DNA of 64,000 nt from Hydrogenispora ethanolica. GTDB lineage: Bacteria; Bacillota; UBA4882; UBA8346. A model generated the notes under the pieces. The model did not search any database, was not told where the DNA came from, and worked only from the letters and a program-made list of their open reading frames with translations. The position numbers and the translations under genes were made by a program. The DNA lies in assembly GCF_004340685.1 (NCBI RefSeq), contig NZ_SLUN01000033.1, positions 1 through 64,000 of the forward strand, read 5' to 3'. How positions within the stretch are numbered: the first letter of the stretch is position 1; each line of letters opens with the position of its first letter. Positions 25,337-34,257 of this stretch are shown here, in pieces.

Positions 25337-25996
25337 TCACCTCTTTCTCAGCCACGCTTTGGCGCCGCAGTTAATCCCGGCCGCGTTGGCGTCATCGGTG
25401 TCCAGATGCATTTCCAAGACGAATTTGGGGCCCACCCGGATCTGCACGTGCTCGAAGATCAAGGCTTTGTCCCCTTCCACCTCGACCTCCACCTCTTGAT
25501 CCGGTTTCACCCCGAAGCGGGCCGCGTCCGCCTCATTCAAATGAATATGGCGGTTGGCGCAGATTACGCCTTCTTTCAGTGTCACCACCCCGGCCGGCCC
25601 TACCAGAGTAATTCCGGGAGTGCCGGCGATCTTGCCGGAGGGCCGCACCGGCGGATTCAACCCCAGAACAATGGCGTCGGTCCTGGAGATCTCCACCTGG
25701 GTATGAGAACGGGCGGGTCCTAGAATCCGGACATTCTCGATGGGACGCATCCGCGGCCCGATCAAGGTTACCGTCTGGTTGGCGGCAAATTCACCAGGCT
25801 GGCGCAGATCGCGGAGCTTGGTCAATTGGGCTCCCGGCCCGTAAAGCTGCTCTAGGTCAGCGGGGGTAATATGGACATGGCGCACCGAGATGCCGACGGG
25901 AATCAGGCCATCGAAGGGCTGGCGCTGCTTCAAGGCTGCGATGACCCGCTCGGTAACTTTGGCGATCAGTTCATGCTCGTCGATTTTGGACACCAC
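25337..25996 (-). CDS. pduL: Phosphotransacylase PduL
   Basis: A 219-residue PduL, the BMC-type phosphotransacylase that recycles CoA by converting acyl-CoA to acyl-phosphate. The two zinc-binding His motifs are present: VRHVHIT (His40, His42) and ANRHIHLNEAD (His150, His152). Residues 6-24 (DEHELIAKVTERVIAALKQ) form an amphipathic N-terminal helix, the usual encapsulation peptide. The start is one of two adjacent GTG codons (25996 or 25993), with only a weak RBS-like AAGG before them. It probably acts on lactoyl-CoA here, upstream of the kinase at 20461. Confidence 0.94.
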   Translation of the reverse strand: MVSKIDEHELIAKVTERVIAALKQRQPFDGLIPVGISVRHVHITPADLEQLYGPGAQLTKLRDLRQPGEFAANQTVTLIGPRMRPIENVRILGPARSHTQVEISRTDAIVLGLNPPVRPSGKIAGTPGITLVGPAGVVTLKEGVICANRHIHLNEADAARFGVKPDQEVEVEVEGDKALIFEHVQIRVGPKFVLEMHLDTDDANAAGINCGAKAWLRKR

Positions 25997-26099
25997 CTTA
26001 CGCTTTTATCGCGGGAAAGGACCAAGCGTCTCCCGCAGGGAATAACCCAACCGATAGAATGGCGTCTGCGTTCAGACGTTTTTCCCTTTCCGGCCGGCT

Positions 26100-26375
26100 T
26101 TATTTCAAACCCGGCAGGATCTGCTGCAGATCGCTGTGCGGCCGCGGAATAATATGTGACGCCACCAGATCGCCGAGACGGCTCGCAGAATTGGCGCCGG
26201 CTTCAACCGCCGCTTTGACCGCGCCGACCTCGCCCCGGACCATGACCGTGATCAAGCCGGAACCGATCCGCTCGGTACCGACCAACGTGACACTGGCCGT
26301 TTTTACCATCACATCGGCCGCTTCAATGGCCGCGACAAAACCTTTCGTCTCAATCAATCCCAACGCTTCTCCCAC
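26100..26375 (-). CDS. BMC-H shell protein 3
   Basis: A 91-residue single BMC-domain protein that forms hexameric facets of the shell ([40 protein letters not shown]). It starts at a GTG (26375) with GGAG overlapping the end of the previous gene. It is a close paralogue of the gene two bases upstream (26378-26689) but lacks that protein's C-terminal tail. About 100 bases separate it from pduL, with no visible terminator. Confidence 0.95.
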   Translation of the reverse strand: MGEALGLIETKGFVAAIEAADVMVKTASVTLVGTERIGSGLITVMVRGEVGAVKAAVEAGANSASRLGDLVASHIIPRPHSDLQQILPGLK

Positions 26376-26377
26376 TT

Positions 26378-26689
26378 TTAGTCAACTCCTTTGGCTTTTT
26401 TGGCTGCTTCCGCTGTGGTATCCGGAGTCATTTTGGCGACTTCCGGATGCGGTCTGGGGATCACATGCGCCGCCACCAGTTCGCCCAAACGGGATGCCGC
26501 CGCACTGCCGGCTTCGACCGCCGCCTTGACCGCTCCCACATCGCCCGTGACCATCACGCAGATTAAGCCGGAACCGACCTTTTCGGTCCCGTTCAAGCTG
26601 ACTTGAGCCGTCTTTAACATGACATCCGCGGCTTCGATTGCAGCGATAAATCCTTTGGTTTCAATCAAACCCAATGCCTCACCCGCCAA
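26378..26689 (-). CDS. BMC-H shell protein 2 with C-terminal tail
   Basis: A 103-residue BMC-H protein ([41 protein letters not shown]) with about 15 extra residues after the fold, rich in Ala, Lys and Thr ([16 protein letters not shown]). The start is a TTG (26689) with AGGAGG eight bases upstream. It is a tandem duplicate with the genes on either side. The tail probably lies on one face of the hexamer; its role is unknown. Confidence 0.95.
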   Translation of the reverse strand: MAGEALGLIETKGFIAAIEAADVMLKTAQVSLNGTEKVGSGLICVMVTGDVGAVKAAVEAGSAAASRLGELVAAHVIPRPHPEVAKMTPDTTAEAAKKAKGVD

Positions 26690-26704
26690 ATGAAACGCCT
26701 CCTT

Positions 26705-26962
26705 TTATTTGAGCCCACTGCCCGGCCTGGGGATTACATGAGCCGCCGCTACCTTGCTCACGGCCTGAACCGCAACCGTGGCCGCATCGATACCCACCCG
26801 AATCGCCGCTACGTCTCCGGCGAGTTTGACCACAATTTGACCGCCGCCCTTGGTGGCTTCCGTTCCCACCAACCGAACGCCGGCCGCTTTGGCGGCGGCA
26901 TCGACGGCCACAATGGCCGCAGCCCAGCCTCTGACCTCGATCAGACCCAATGCTTCTTCCAT
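26705..26962 (-). CDS. BMC-H shell protein 1 (divergent pore)
   Basis: An 85-residue BMC-H protein (EEALGLIEVRGWAAAIVAVD) with a Lys-Gly-Gly-Gly pore-region sequence (ATKGGGQIVVKLAGD) unlike the GSG of its two paralogues, so it may pass different molecules. The ATG at 26962 is taken because the upstream ATG at 26998 would add a tail not seen in the family. It follows the aldolase gene by about 80 bases. Confidence 0.93.
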   Translation of the reverse strand: MEEALGLIEVRGWAAAIVAVDAAAKAAGVRLVGTEATKGGGQIVVKLAGDVAAIRVGIDAATVAVQAVSKVAAAHVIPRPGSGLK

Positions 26963-27045
26963 GACCTCATCCCTTTCTGTTCCACTGAACCCGGACACCG
27001 GAAACTACGGCTTGCTCCCTAACCTCAAAAGCCGGATGACGCCCC

Positions 27046-27825
27046 TTATCGGGCCTCCTGCAACACTTGCTTTACAACCTCCGTAATCAATAAAGTGAGT
27101 TGAGCGTCATCCAACCTCTCATTGGCTGCTGTTGGTTGGGTAACCCCGCAAGCGCCGCATTCCTGGCAGCCGGGATGGGCTCCCTTGATCCCCATTTTGT
27201 TGCGGATCTCCAGCAACCGGCTGACCTGGTGCGCCGGCAACTCTTTTTCTCCACCCAGTTGCCGGGCTGCCAGGCTGATCGTCGCGAAATGCTCCATGGT
27301 CTCCATTTTGTGATAAGCATTATAGACATCCGTCCCCAGGGTCAGAGCGCCATGATTCTCTAGCAAAAACGCGTCATGATTCTTCAAGTATTTGGCGATG
27401 GCGACGGGGATCTCTTCGGTGGACGGTGTGCCGTATTCGGTGAGCGGAATATTGCCCAGCGAGATGATGACCTCGGGCAAGGTGCATTTGGAAAGCGGCA
27501 GACCCGCCACGGCAAAGGCGGTGCTGACCGGAGGATGGGCGTGCACCACGGCGTTGACATCCGGCCGATCCCGGTAAACGCCGAGATGCATCTTGATCTC
27601 GGTGGACGGATTAAGAGTGCCGCTAATCCGCTCGCCCCGTCCGTTGACTTTGATAATCATCTCGGGCGTCATAAAGCCCTTACTCACGCCCGTCGGCGTA
27701 CACAAAAACTCATCCGGTCCGATGCGGACGGAGATGTTGCCATCATTGGCGGCCACATAACCCCGCAACCAGATCCGGCGGCCCACTTCTACAATGTCCT
27801 TACGCAGCTGACTCTCTGGTGTCAC
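27046..27825 (-). CDS. Class II deoxysugar-phosphate aldolase with encapsulation tail
   Basis: A 259-residue class II aldolase (FucA/AraD family), expected to split L-rhamnulose- or L-fuculose-1-phosphate into DHAP and L-lactaldehyde. NDGNISVRI, the acid residue in STEIKMH and the zinc ligands HAHPP and ENHGAL are all present. After the fold comes a cysteine cluster (HPGCQECGACG) and a final amphipathic helix (DDAQLTLLITEVVKQVLQEA) of the kind that targets such aldolases into compartments. The start is a GTG at 27825 with GAGGGGG seven bases upstream; a longer frame to 27876 lacks an RBS. It is the first gene of the BMC operon. Rhamnulose-1-phosphate is favoured because rhamnulokinase lies just upstream. 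Confidence 0.9.
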   Translation of the reverse strand: MTPESQLRKDIVEVGRRIWLRGYVAANDGNISVRIGPDEFLCTPTGVSKGFMTPEMIIKVNGRGERISGTLNPSTEIKMHLGVYRDRPDVNAVVHAHPPVSTAFAVAGLPLSKCTLPEVIISLGNIPLTEYGTPSTEEIPVAIAKYLKNHDAFLLENHGALTLGTDVYNAYHKMETMEHFATISLAARQLGGEKELPAHQVSRLLEIRNKMGIKGAHPGCQECGACGVTQPTAANERLDDAQLTLLITEVVKQVLQEAR

Positions 27826-27874
27826 AGAAATTCCCCCTCGCAGCTTTGTTCTGAGCTGATGTACATGAATTTTC

Positions 27875-27886
27875 AAAAACGTTTTT
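27875..27886. promoter_or_regulatory. Perfect 12-bp palindrome ahead of the BMC operon
   Basis: AAAAACGTTTTT, a dyad with a central CG like LacI/CcpA-family operators, lies 50 bases upstream of the aldolase start. A broken palindrome (GAAAATTTCC, about 27952-27961) lies further upstream and might suit the RpiR regulator. Neither is proven; no confident -35/-10 pair could be chosen in this AT-rich stretch. Confidence 0.35.
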
Positions 27887-27999
27887 ACTTAATATTAAAC
27901 ATTATTCGGCCTGTCTCGGAAAATTCCTTCCATAGTAAGAAATTTATTGTGAAAATTTCCTACAAAAATATTTTATCTTGGAAATAGTCTTCAAGCTGG

Positions 28000-28028
28000 G
28001 CAAAAAAATATCCGACTCAGTCGGATAA
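28000..28028 (-). terminator. Intrinsic terminator of the rhaB-rpiR operon
   Basis: Minus strand: TATCCGACT-G-AGTCGGATA (28009-28027) followed by seven T. It lies between the RpiR-type gene and the BMC operon, so the BMC genes need their own promoter. Confidence 0.85.
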
Positions 28029-28110
28029 ATAAAACTTGCTTTTCCCAATCCATACGATTACGATAAAAAGCTGTTTGTGCCGGCAAAACCATTCCTCGAT
28101 GGAATGCCGT

Positions 28111-28983
28111 TCAGAACTTTCTCCCATTCATCAATTGCTCCGTCTGGTGGATCTGGGCCAACGCTTTTTCTTTCATGCGCAGAGCCACATTGACCTGCAA
28201 CACGTCGGTAATAGTCAGTTGGGCCGCCCGGGAGGCCATCGCCTCCGAGCGATAGAGCGTTTCCTGGGATGAAGTGTGCAAGCTAATGTCGGAAACCTTG
28301 GTAATCGGCGATTTGGCGTAGCCGGTAATGCAAATGGTGGTGATGCCCAGCTTCCGGGCGCCCGTCAGCGCTTCGACGACCTCCTTGGAGCTACCGGAAT
28401 GGGAGATCCCGATGACCACATCGTCCCGGTTCAACTGCGAGACCAACATCAATTGAATGTGGGGGTCGACATAGGCTTGACAGCGCAGGCCGATCCGCAT
28501 CAGTTTATATTGGCAATCCAGGGCGATCGGCCCCGACGTGCCCACTCCGATGACGGCAATCGTATTCGCGGCCAAAATCGCCTGCGTGGCCCGTTCCAAC
28601 TGCGCTACGTCCAAAATGGCGCTGGTATTCTCCAAAGCTTGGATATTGGCTGCGAAGACCTTCTGGATCACGGTTTGGGAATTATCATTTTCGCTGACAT
28701 CCTCATGGATGTTCTTCAGCGGCGCCACCAGATCCTGGGCGATCGCGATCTTAATCTCTTGAAAGCCCCGGTAGCCGGCCTGCTGGCACATGCGGACCAC
28801 CGTCGCCTCACTGGTGTTGCTCCGCTCGGCGACCTCAGTGACGGATAAGTAAACCACTTCATCGGGGTGTTTGGTGATATAGTCGGCGGCCCGCTTCTCC
28901 GCCGCCCGCAACGCGGGGTAAACCCCCTGCAGTTTTAATAAAGTCGCCGGTATCGTAGCTTTGGCTTGCTCTGATTCGGTCAT
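28111..28983 (-). CDS. RpiR/MurR-family regulator with SIS domain
   Basis: A 290-residue regulator. The N-terminal RpiR helix-turn-helix (VYLSVTEVAERSNTSEATVV) binds DNA; the C-terminal SIS domain (AVIGVGTSGPIALDCQYKL, VIGISHSGSSKEVVEAL) senses sugar phosphates. The start at ATG 28983 has GGAGG five bases upstream, while the ATG at 28995 overlaps that RBS. It is co-transcribed with rhamnulokinase (32-base gap), and a terminator follows. It is the likely regulator of the rhamnose and BMC genes, with the kinase or aldolase substrate as effector; this is inferred from position. Confidence 0.93.
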   Translation of the reverse strand: MTESEQAKATIPATLLKLQGVYPALRAAEKRAADYITKHPDEVVYLSVTEVAERSNTSEATVVRMCQQAGYRGFQEIKIAIAQDLVAPLKNIHEDVSENDNSQTVIQKVFAANIQALENTSAILDVAQLERATQAILAANTIAVIGVGTSGPIALDCQYKLMRIGLRCQAYVDPHIQLMLVSQLNRDDVVIGISHSGSSKEVVEALTGARKLGITTICITGYAKSPITKVSDISLHTSSQETLYRSEAMASRAAQLTITDVLQVNVALRMKEKALAQIHQTEQLMNGRKF

Positions 28984-29015
28984 CGGTTCCTCCATATCTT
29001 CAAGGCAAAAGTTGT

Positions 29016-30515
29016 CTAATTCATTGTAGCCGAATTCTCCCGTTCAAGCAATTGCAAAAAACGCTGTTTGGCTGCATTGGAGTTCGGATCGGGAGCGGCG
29101 GGCTGATACACCCGGGGCGGGAAGGAAACCCGCACGATACGGCGCAATGCCTCCAGGTCGGCGATCTTTCCCAATGCCAATGCCTGGGTCAGCAGATTGC
29201 CGATGGCGGTCGCCTCGATGGGACCGGTCAGCACCGGTTGCCCGGTAATATCGGCGGTCAACTGGCAAAGCAGTTCGTTTTTGGTGCCGCCGCCGACCAT
29301 GTGAATGCCGTGATAGCGGGCGCCGGTAAGCTCCTCCAGCCGCCCGACGACCCACCAGTATTTCAGCGCCAACGACTCCAGAATGCAACGGACCATGGCG
29401 CCGGGCGAGTCGGGAACGGGTTGCCCGGTTTTCTCTACAAACTGGCGGATCGCTTCCACCATATCCCGGGGGTTCAAAAACTCCGGCGCGTCCGGATCGA
29501 TGAGGGTCCGCCACGGCTCAGCCGCGGCCGCTAGCTGCGTCAGTTGCGCGTAATCATAGTCCTGTCCCTGCTTGGACCAGGATTGACGGCAGCGTTGCAA
29601 CAACCACAGGCCGATGACGTTCTTCAGGAAGCGGATGCGGTGGTCCACGCCGACCTCGTTGGTGAAGTTTAGGGCTTGCGCCCGCGCATTGATGAGCGGC
29701 TCACGCAGTTCGGTCCCGATCAGCGACCAGGTGCCGCAGCTGATATAGACGAAGGGATCCTCGGTCGCGGGAATCGCCGCCACCGCCGAGGCGGTGTCAT
29801 GGCCGCCGATGGCGATCACCTTGGCCGACATTCCCAACTCCGCCGCAGTATCCGGCGTCAACTCGCCCAGCACGGTTCCGGGTTGAACCAGCGGCGCGAA
29901 GAGCGACCGCGGCAAAGAGAGTCCCTTGATGAGGTCAAAAGCCCAATCCTGTACCACCGGATTATACAGTTGCGAGGTGGAAGCGATGGTGGTGTCATTG
30001 GCCTTCACACCGCTCAAGAAGTAAGTAAGCAGTCCCGGAATGAACAGCAGGCTGGCGGCGCACTCCAACAGTTCCGGATGTCCTTCGCTCAAGGCCAGCA
30101 GTTGGCACGAGGTATTGATCGGCATCATCTGAATTCCGGTTTGGCGATAAACTTCCGCCTGCGGGACCTTGCCGAAGAAGCGGGGCATGATCCCGTCGGT
30201 ACGACTGTCGCGGTAATGCACCGGATTGCCCAGCAACTCCCCGGAGGCGCTGAGCAAACCGAAGTCCACCCCCCAAGTATCCACCCCGATTCCGTTCAGA
30301 CTCCCGGCTCGCTGATAGGCTGACCGCATCCCTTTTTTGATCTCCCGCAACAGTCCGGGGAGATCCCAATATAGATGCCTGCCCAGATAGACCGGTTCAT
30401 TCAGGAAGCGGTTCACTTCCTCCAGGGTCAAATTTTCTCCCTCAAGACGGCCGAGGATCGTCCGGCCGCTTTCAGCCCCCAGATCGACCGCCAATAAATT
30501 AAGCGTTTCTTCCAT
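29016..30515 (-). CDS. rhaB: Rhamnulokinase
   Basis: A 499-residue FGGY-family sugar kinase that phosphorylates L-rhamnulose at O1 in the cytoplasm. RhaB-type features are LLAVDLGAESGRTILG, IGVDTWGVDFGLL, HYRDSRTDG, GGHDTASAVAAIPA, ISCGTWSLIGTEL and the C-terminal IHMVGGGTKNELLCQLTADITG. The ATG at 30515 has GGGGGT upstream; an earlier start at 30545 lacks support. It is first of a two-gene operon with the RpiR regulator. L-rhamnose isomerase is not in the window. Close relatives act on fuculose, but the sequence pattern is RhaB. Confidence 0.94.
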   Translation of the reverse strand: MEETLNLLAVDLGAESGRTILGRLEGENLTLEEVNRFLNEPVYLGRHLYWDLPGLLREIKKGMRSAYQRAGSLNGIGVDTWGVDFGLLSASGELLGNPVHYRDSRTDGIMPRFFGKVPQAEVYRQTGIQMMPINTSCQLLALSEGHPELLECAASLLFIPGLLTYFLSGVKANDTTIASTSQLYNPVVQDWAFDLIKGLSLPRSLFAPLVQPGTVLGELTPDTAAELGMSAKVIAIGGHDTASAVAAIPATEDPFVYISCGTWSLIGTELREPLINARAQALNFTNEVGVDHRIRFLKNVIGLWLLQRCRQSWSKQGQDYDYAQLTQLAAAAEPWRTLIDPDAPEFLNPRDMVEAIRQFVEKTGQPVPDSPGAMVRCILESLALKYWWVVGRLEELTGARYHGIHMVGGGTKNELLCQLTADITGQPVLTGPIEATAIGNLLTQALALGKIADLEALRRIVRVSFPPRVYQPAAPDPNSNAAKQRFLQLLERENSATMN

Positions 30516-30936
30516 TGCATTGTACCCCCATTGATCCGTTTTCAATCCCAGGCAGGCCCCTTCAAAAAAGTGCTCCTAGGGCTTCGAGCGGGACCGACCT
30601 TAAACAGCAGTTCGTATAATAATTCCCCTCGTGTAGAATTTTTCCTTCAATAAATTGAAATTGTGAAGACAAATTTCAAAAGCTCTATTCACTCAGTTCG
30701 TCCTAATGTGCCAGGATCGCTCCGGAGGTCATGGTTGATTATAATGGTTCGGGTTTCATGATGATTTCGGCAAGCCAATTCGAACTTCAGCCATACTGAA
30801 AAAATCATAAGTTTTGTAAATTTATTTTGAGGATTGGTCGAATTGCTTGATAGCGAGAAGTTTAAGATCTTATAATACATACTATACCTGCGAGTCATTG
30901 CGAAAATGTCTGGGGGGCAACCGGGAGGAAATGAAG
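30516..30936. other. Gap between divergent rhaB and FUSC-type genes
   Basis: No gene is evident. It holds a palindrome TTCAAT-AA-ATTGAA (30646-30659) that could be an operator for the rhaB operon, and the rightward promoter described separately. Confidence 0.5.
30847..30876 (+). promoter_or_regulatory. Promoter of the FUSC-type gene
   Basis: -35 TTGATA (30847-30852) and -10 TATAAT (30871-30876) with an 18-bp spacer, about 60 bases before the start codon. Confidence 0.7.
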
Positions 30937-31827
30937 ATGAAGCGGATTGGACCGCGGAATATTAAAACTGCGTTGGCGGTGGGCATTTGTATTCTCATTT
31001 CCAGACTGCTCCGGCTGGAGTATCCCTTTTATGCCGCCATCGCCGCGATCATCTCGATGGAGAGTTCGATCACCGCCTCGTTGCACGCCGGGAAGAACCG
31101 GATGCTCGGAACCTGTGTCGGAGCGGCCATCGGAATGCTCTGCGCCCTAATTCAGCCGGGCAATGCTCTCCTTTGCGGCATCGGCATCGTGATCGTCATC
31201 TACATCTGCCATTCCCTCCGCTGGAATAAAGCCGTTGCGATCGCGGGGATCGTCTTCCTGGCCATCATGCTGAACTTGGAAGGCAGAAGCCCCGTTTTTT
31301 ACAGCTTGAACCGGTTGCTCGACACTTTTATCGGCGTGACCGTGGCGATTCTCGTCAATCACTTCTTCATGCCGCCCAATCATTGGACCAAGACCATCCA
31401 AGGCGGCCACGAACTGCTCCACAAAACCAAAGAGCTGCTGCAAAAACTGTTCATCGCCGGAGAGATGAGCAATCTCTCCGTTTATCGCAAGGAAATCTCG
31501 GCTTATAAACGGCAGTTGCTGGCTTTTCACGAGGATCTGCGTTACCTGAAGCGAAATGCCGAGGATTGGGGACGCCTCAAAGAGACCATCGACCTCTTTT
31601 ATAATCTACTCAATGATCTGCAGGCCATCCAGGAACTGCCCTTGCCCCTGGGCCTGGATGATGACAATCGCGGCCGGGTCCGGGCCCTCTTCGAAAGCCC
31701 CGCTCTTCCGGAAGGGCCAGCCGGATCCGGCGAGGCGGAGATTGTCTACAATTATCACGTCCGGCAACTTTTGGCCCGCTACGGGCAGATCTCCCGCAGG
31801 ATTGAGTCCGCCCCGGGACTTCGGTGA
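30937..31827 (+). CDS. FUSC / aromatic-acid-exporter family membrane protein
   Basis: A 296-residue protein of the ArAE/FUSC superfamily (YgaE/DUF939 branch). Four to five hydrophobic segments fill residues 10-150 (ALAVGICILISRLL, AAIAAIISMESSITASL, GIVFLAIMLNLEG). A soluble C-terminal half rich in helices follows. Such proteins are proposed exporters, but the substrate is unknown. The ATG at 30937 is chosen because GGGAGG is eight bases upstream; the ATG at 30931 is too close. It is one of only two plus-strand genes in the window and is not obviously linked to the sugar genes. Confidence 0.8.
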   Translation: MKRIGPRNIKTALAVGICILISRLLRLEYPFYAAIAAIISMESSITASLHAGKNRMLGTCVGAAIGMLCALIQPGNALLCGIGIVIVIYICHSLRWNKAVAIAGIVFLAIMLNLEGRSPVFYSLNRLLDTFIGVTVAILVNHFFMPPNHWTKTIQGGHELLHKTKELLQKLFIAGEMSNLSVYRKEISAYKRQLLAFHEDLRYLKRNAEDWGRLKETIDLFYNLLNDLQAIQELPLPLGLDDDNRGRVRALFESPALPEGPAGSGEAEIVYNYHVRQLLARYGQISRRIESAPGLR

Positions 31828-31843
31828 AATCCCCCAAAGAAGC

Positions 31844-31875
31844 CAAAATAAAAAGACTGTCGACGTTGTCAACAG
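31844..31875 (-). terminator. Terminator after pnp
   Basis: Minus strand: CTGTTGAC-AAC-GTCGACAG followed by TCTTTTTATTTT. A second hairpin (CGTTTTAT/ATAAAACG, about 31885-31903) precedes it. It ends the rpsO-pnp transcript facing the FUSC-type gene. Confidence 0.8.
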
Positions 31876-31929
31876 CCCTCCTTCGTTTTATTCAATAAAA
31901 CGGAAACTTCACCCCGTAGCATTCCGAGG

Positions 31930-34062
31930 TTAAGAATTTACTTTTTGTGGCGTCGGTTGCGGCGCTTGGGCCTCGTCGCCCATCAGCAACGCTTTCCGCG
32001 AGAGATTGACCCGGCCCTGCTTGTCGATTTCGATCACTTTGACCATGATCTCATCGCCGACATTGACCACGTCTTCTACCTTGGCCACGCGTTCCTTGGC
32101 CAATTGCGAAATGTGCACCAAACCTTCCTTGCCCGGCAATACCTCCACAAAAGCGCCGAAGTTCATCAACCGGGTGACCTTGCCGAGATAGGTGGCGCCG
32201 ATCTCCACATCGCTGGTGAGACGTTTGATCATCTCTTGGGCTTTGGAGCCGGCGGTTGCGTCCACCGCGGCGATAAAGACGCGGCCGTCATCCTCGATGT
32301 CGATCTCGGTGCCGGTTTCTTCGATAATCTTGCGGATCATCTTGCCGCCCGGTCCGATGACGTCGCGGATCCGGTCCGGATCGATGTCAAAAGTGATGAT
32401 GCGCGGCGCATACGGTGAAAGATCTTGACGCGGTTCGCTGATGGCTGCCAGCATCTTGCCGAGAATAAACAGACGGCCTTCGCGGGCCTGGGCCAACGCT
32501 TGCTTCAGAATTTCGCGGCCGATACCCTTGATCTTGATGTCCATCTGGATGGCGGTGATCCCGTCTTTGGTTCCGGCGACTTTGAAGTCCATATCACCGA
32601 AGTGATCTTCCATGCCTTGGATATCGGTCAGAATGGTAAAGTCATCGCCGTACTTGAGCAGTCCCATGGCCACGCCGGCCACCGGCTTGCGGATGGGGAC
32701 GCCGGCGTCCATCAGCGCCAGGGTGCTACCGCAGACGCTAGCCTGGGAGGACGAACCGTTCGACTCGAGAACCTCCGAAACCAGACGGATGGTATACGGG
32801 AAAGAATCTTCGCTGGGAATCACCGGCAACAGGGCCCGTTCCGCTAAAGCGCCGTGGCCGATCTCACGCCGTCCGGGACTGCGCGAGGGCCGTACTTCTC
32901 CGACGCTGTAAGGCGGGAAATTGTAGTGATGAATATAACGCTTGGATTCCTCTTCGCCCAGACCGTCCAGGATCTGTTCCTCGCTGACCCGGCCCAAGGT
33001 GCAGACAGTCAAAACTTGAGTCTGGCCGCGGGTAAACAGGCCGGATCCGTGGGTGCGGGGCAGGATCCCGACTTCGCAAGTGATGGGACGAATCTCCGCC
33101 AAACCCCGGCCGTCGGGACGGATCTTGTCGATGACAATCATCTTACGGACTTCTTCTTTAACGATGCTCTCCAGGATCTCTTCGATATCCTTGACCGCCG
33201 CGGCGTACTCGGTATCCAGCGTTTCGCTGAAATGAGCCCGGGTGGCTTCCTTGACTTCCTCGATTAGAGCTTCCCGTTCCAGTTTCTCGTCGGTTTTAAT
33301 GGCTGCCACCATTTTGGCGGTGGCAAACTCACGCACCTGAGCGTTCAACTCCGGGCTGGGCTCGTGAATGTTCACTTCGATCTTGGGTTTGCCGACTTCG
33401 GCGCGGATCTTCTCGATGAATTCGGTAATCTCTTGGATGACCGAATGCCCGTACAGAATCGCCTCCAGGGCGTCATCCTCGGTGATCTCGTTGGTGCCGG
33501 CCTCCACCATCATCACGGCTTCCTTGGTTCCGGCCACCGTGATCTGCATGTCGGTCTTCTCCATTTGCGCGACCGTCGGATTGATGACCAATTTGCCGTC
33601 GACCCGGCCCACTTTGACGCCGCCGATCGGTCCGGCGAACGGAATATCCGAGATATGTAGCGCGGCCGAGGCGCCGATCATGGCTAACAGCGACGGTTCG
33701 TTATCGGGCTCCACCGATAAGACGGTCGCCACCACCTGGACATCATTGCGGAAACCCTCGGGGAAGAGCGGCCGGATCGGCCGGTCAATCATCCGGGCGG
33801 CCAGAACCGCGCTCTCCGGCGGACGACCTTCCCGTTTGATAAACCCTCCGGGAATCTTGCCAACGGCGTATAACCTTTCTTCATAATCCACCAAGAGCGG
33901 GAAGAAATCGATTCCCTCGCGAGGCTTGGCGGCCATGGCCGCGGTCACGAGAACCACCGTGTCGCCATAACGGGCCAATACAGCGGCGCTCGCCTGTTTG
34001 GCGACGCGGCCGTACTCAATCGATAAGGTCCTGCCCGCCAAATTCATTTCCCATGTTTGCAT
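31930..34062 (-). CDS. pnp: Polyribonucleotide nucleotidyltransferase (PNPase)
   Basis: A 710-residue PNPase, the phosphorolytic 3'-5' exoribonuclease of the mRNA decay machinery. Two RNase PH domains (residues 1-235 and about 295-540; [22 protein letters not shown] in the second) are followed by KH ([16 protein letters not shown]) and S1 ([26 protein letters not shown]) domains. The ATG at 34062 (MQTWEM) has GGAGG 11 bases upstream; the TTG at 34071 is too near. It follows rpsO as in most bacteria, with a partial terminator between them. Confidence 0.98.
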   Translation of the reverse strand: MQTWEMNLAGRTLSIEYGRVAKQASAAVLARYGDTVVLVTAAMAAKPREGIDFFPLLVDYEERLYAVGKIPGGFIKREGRPPESAVLAARMIDRPIRPLFPEGFRNDVQVVATVLSVEPDNEPSLLAMIGASAALHISDIPFAGPIGGVKVGRVDGKLVINPTVAQMEKTDMQITVAGTKEAVMMVEAGTNEITEDDALEAILYGHSVIQEITEFIEKIRAEVGKPKIEVNIHEPSPELNAQVREFATAKMVAAIKTDEKLEREALIEEVKEATRAHFSETLDTEYAAAVKDIEEILESIVKEEVRKMIVIDKIRPDGRGLAEIRPITCEVGILPRTHGSGLFTRGQTQVLTVCTLGRVSEEQILDGLGEEESKRYIHHYNFPPYSVGEVRPSRSPGRREIGHGALAERALLPVIPSEDSFPYTIRLVSEVLESNGSSSQASVCGSTLALMDAGVPIRKPVAGVAMGLLKYGDDFTILTDIQGMEDHFGDMDFKVAGTKDGITAIQMDIKIKGIGREILKQALAQAREGRLFILGKMLAAISEPRQDLSPYAPRIITFDIDPDRIRDVIGPGGKMIRKIIEETGTEIDIEDDGRVFIAAVDATAGSKAQEMIKRLTSDVEIGATYLGKVTRLMNFGAFVEVLPGKEGLVHISQLAKERVAKVEDVVNVGDEIMVKVIEIDKQGRVNLSRKALLMGDEAQAPQPTPQKVNS

Positions 34063-34227
34063 TCTTTTCAATCCCTCCTACGAAACCCCTTACGGGATGG
34101 ATTCGTTCGTTCGTTCTAACTTTCGGTGCGGGAATCCGCGACGCGCCAAAACCAAATTGCGGCGCGCCCAGGGTACAATACGGTACAATGAAATTGCTTA
34201 TTCCATAGTATACCCTGTAAATAGAAA

Positions 34228-34250
34228 GAAAAGCGGGTAACCCGCTTTTC
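34228..34250 (-). terminator. Terminator/attenuator between rpsO and pnp
   Basis: GAAAAGCGGG/CCCGCTTTTC hairpin with short loop and a T-rich tail on the minus strand. The position matches the well-known partial terminator of rpsO-pnp operons. Confidence 0.8.
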
Positions 34251-34257
34251 CAAACAT

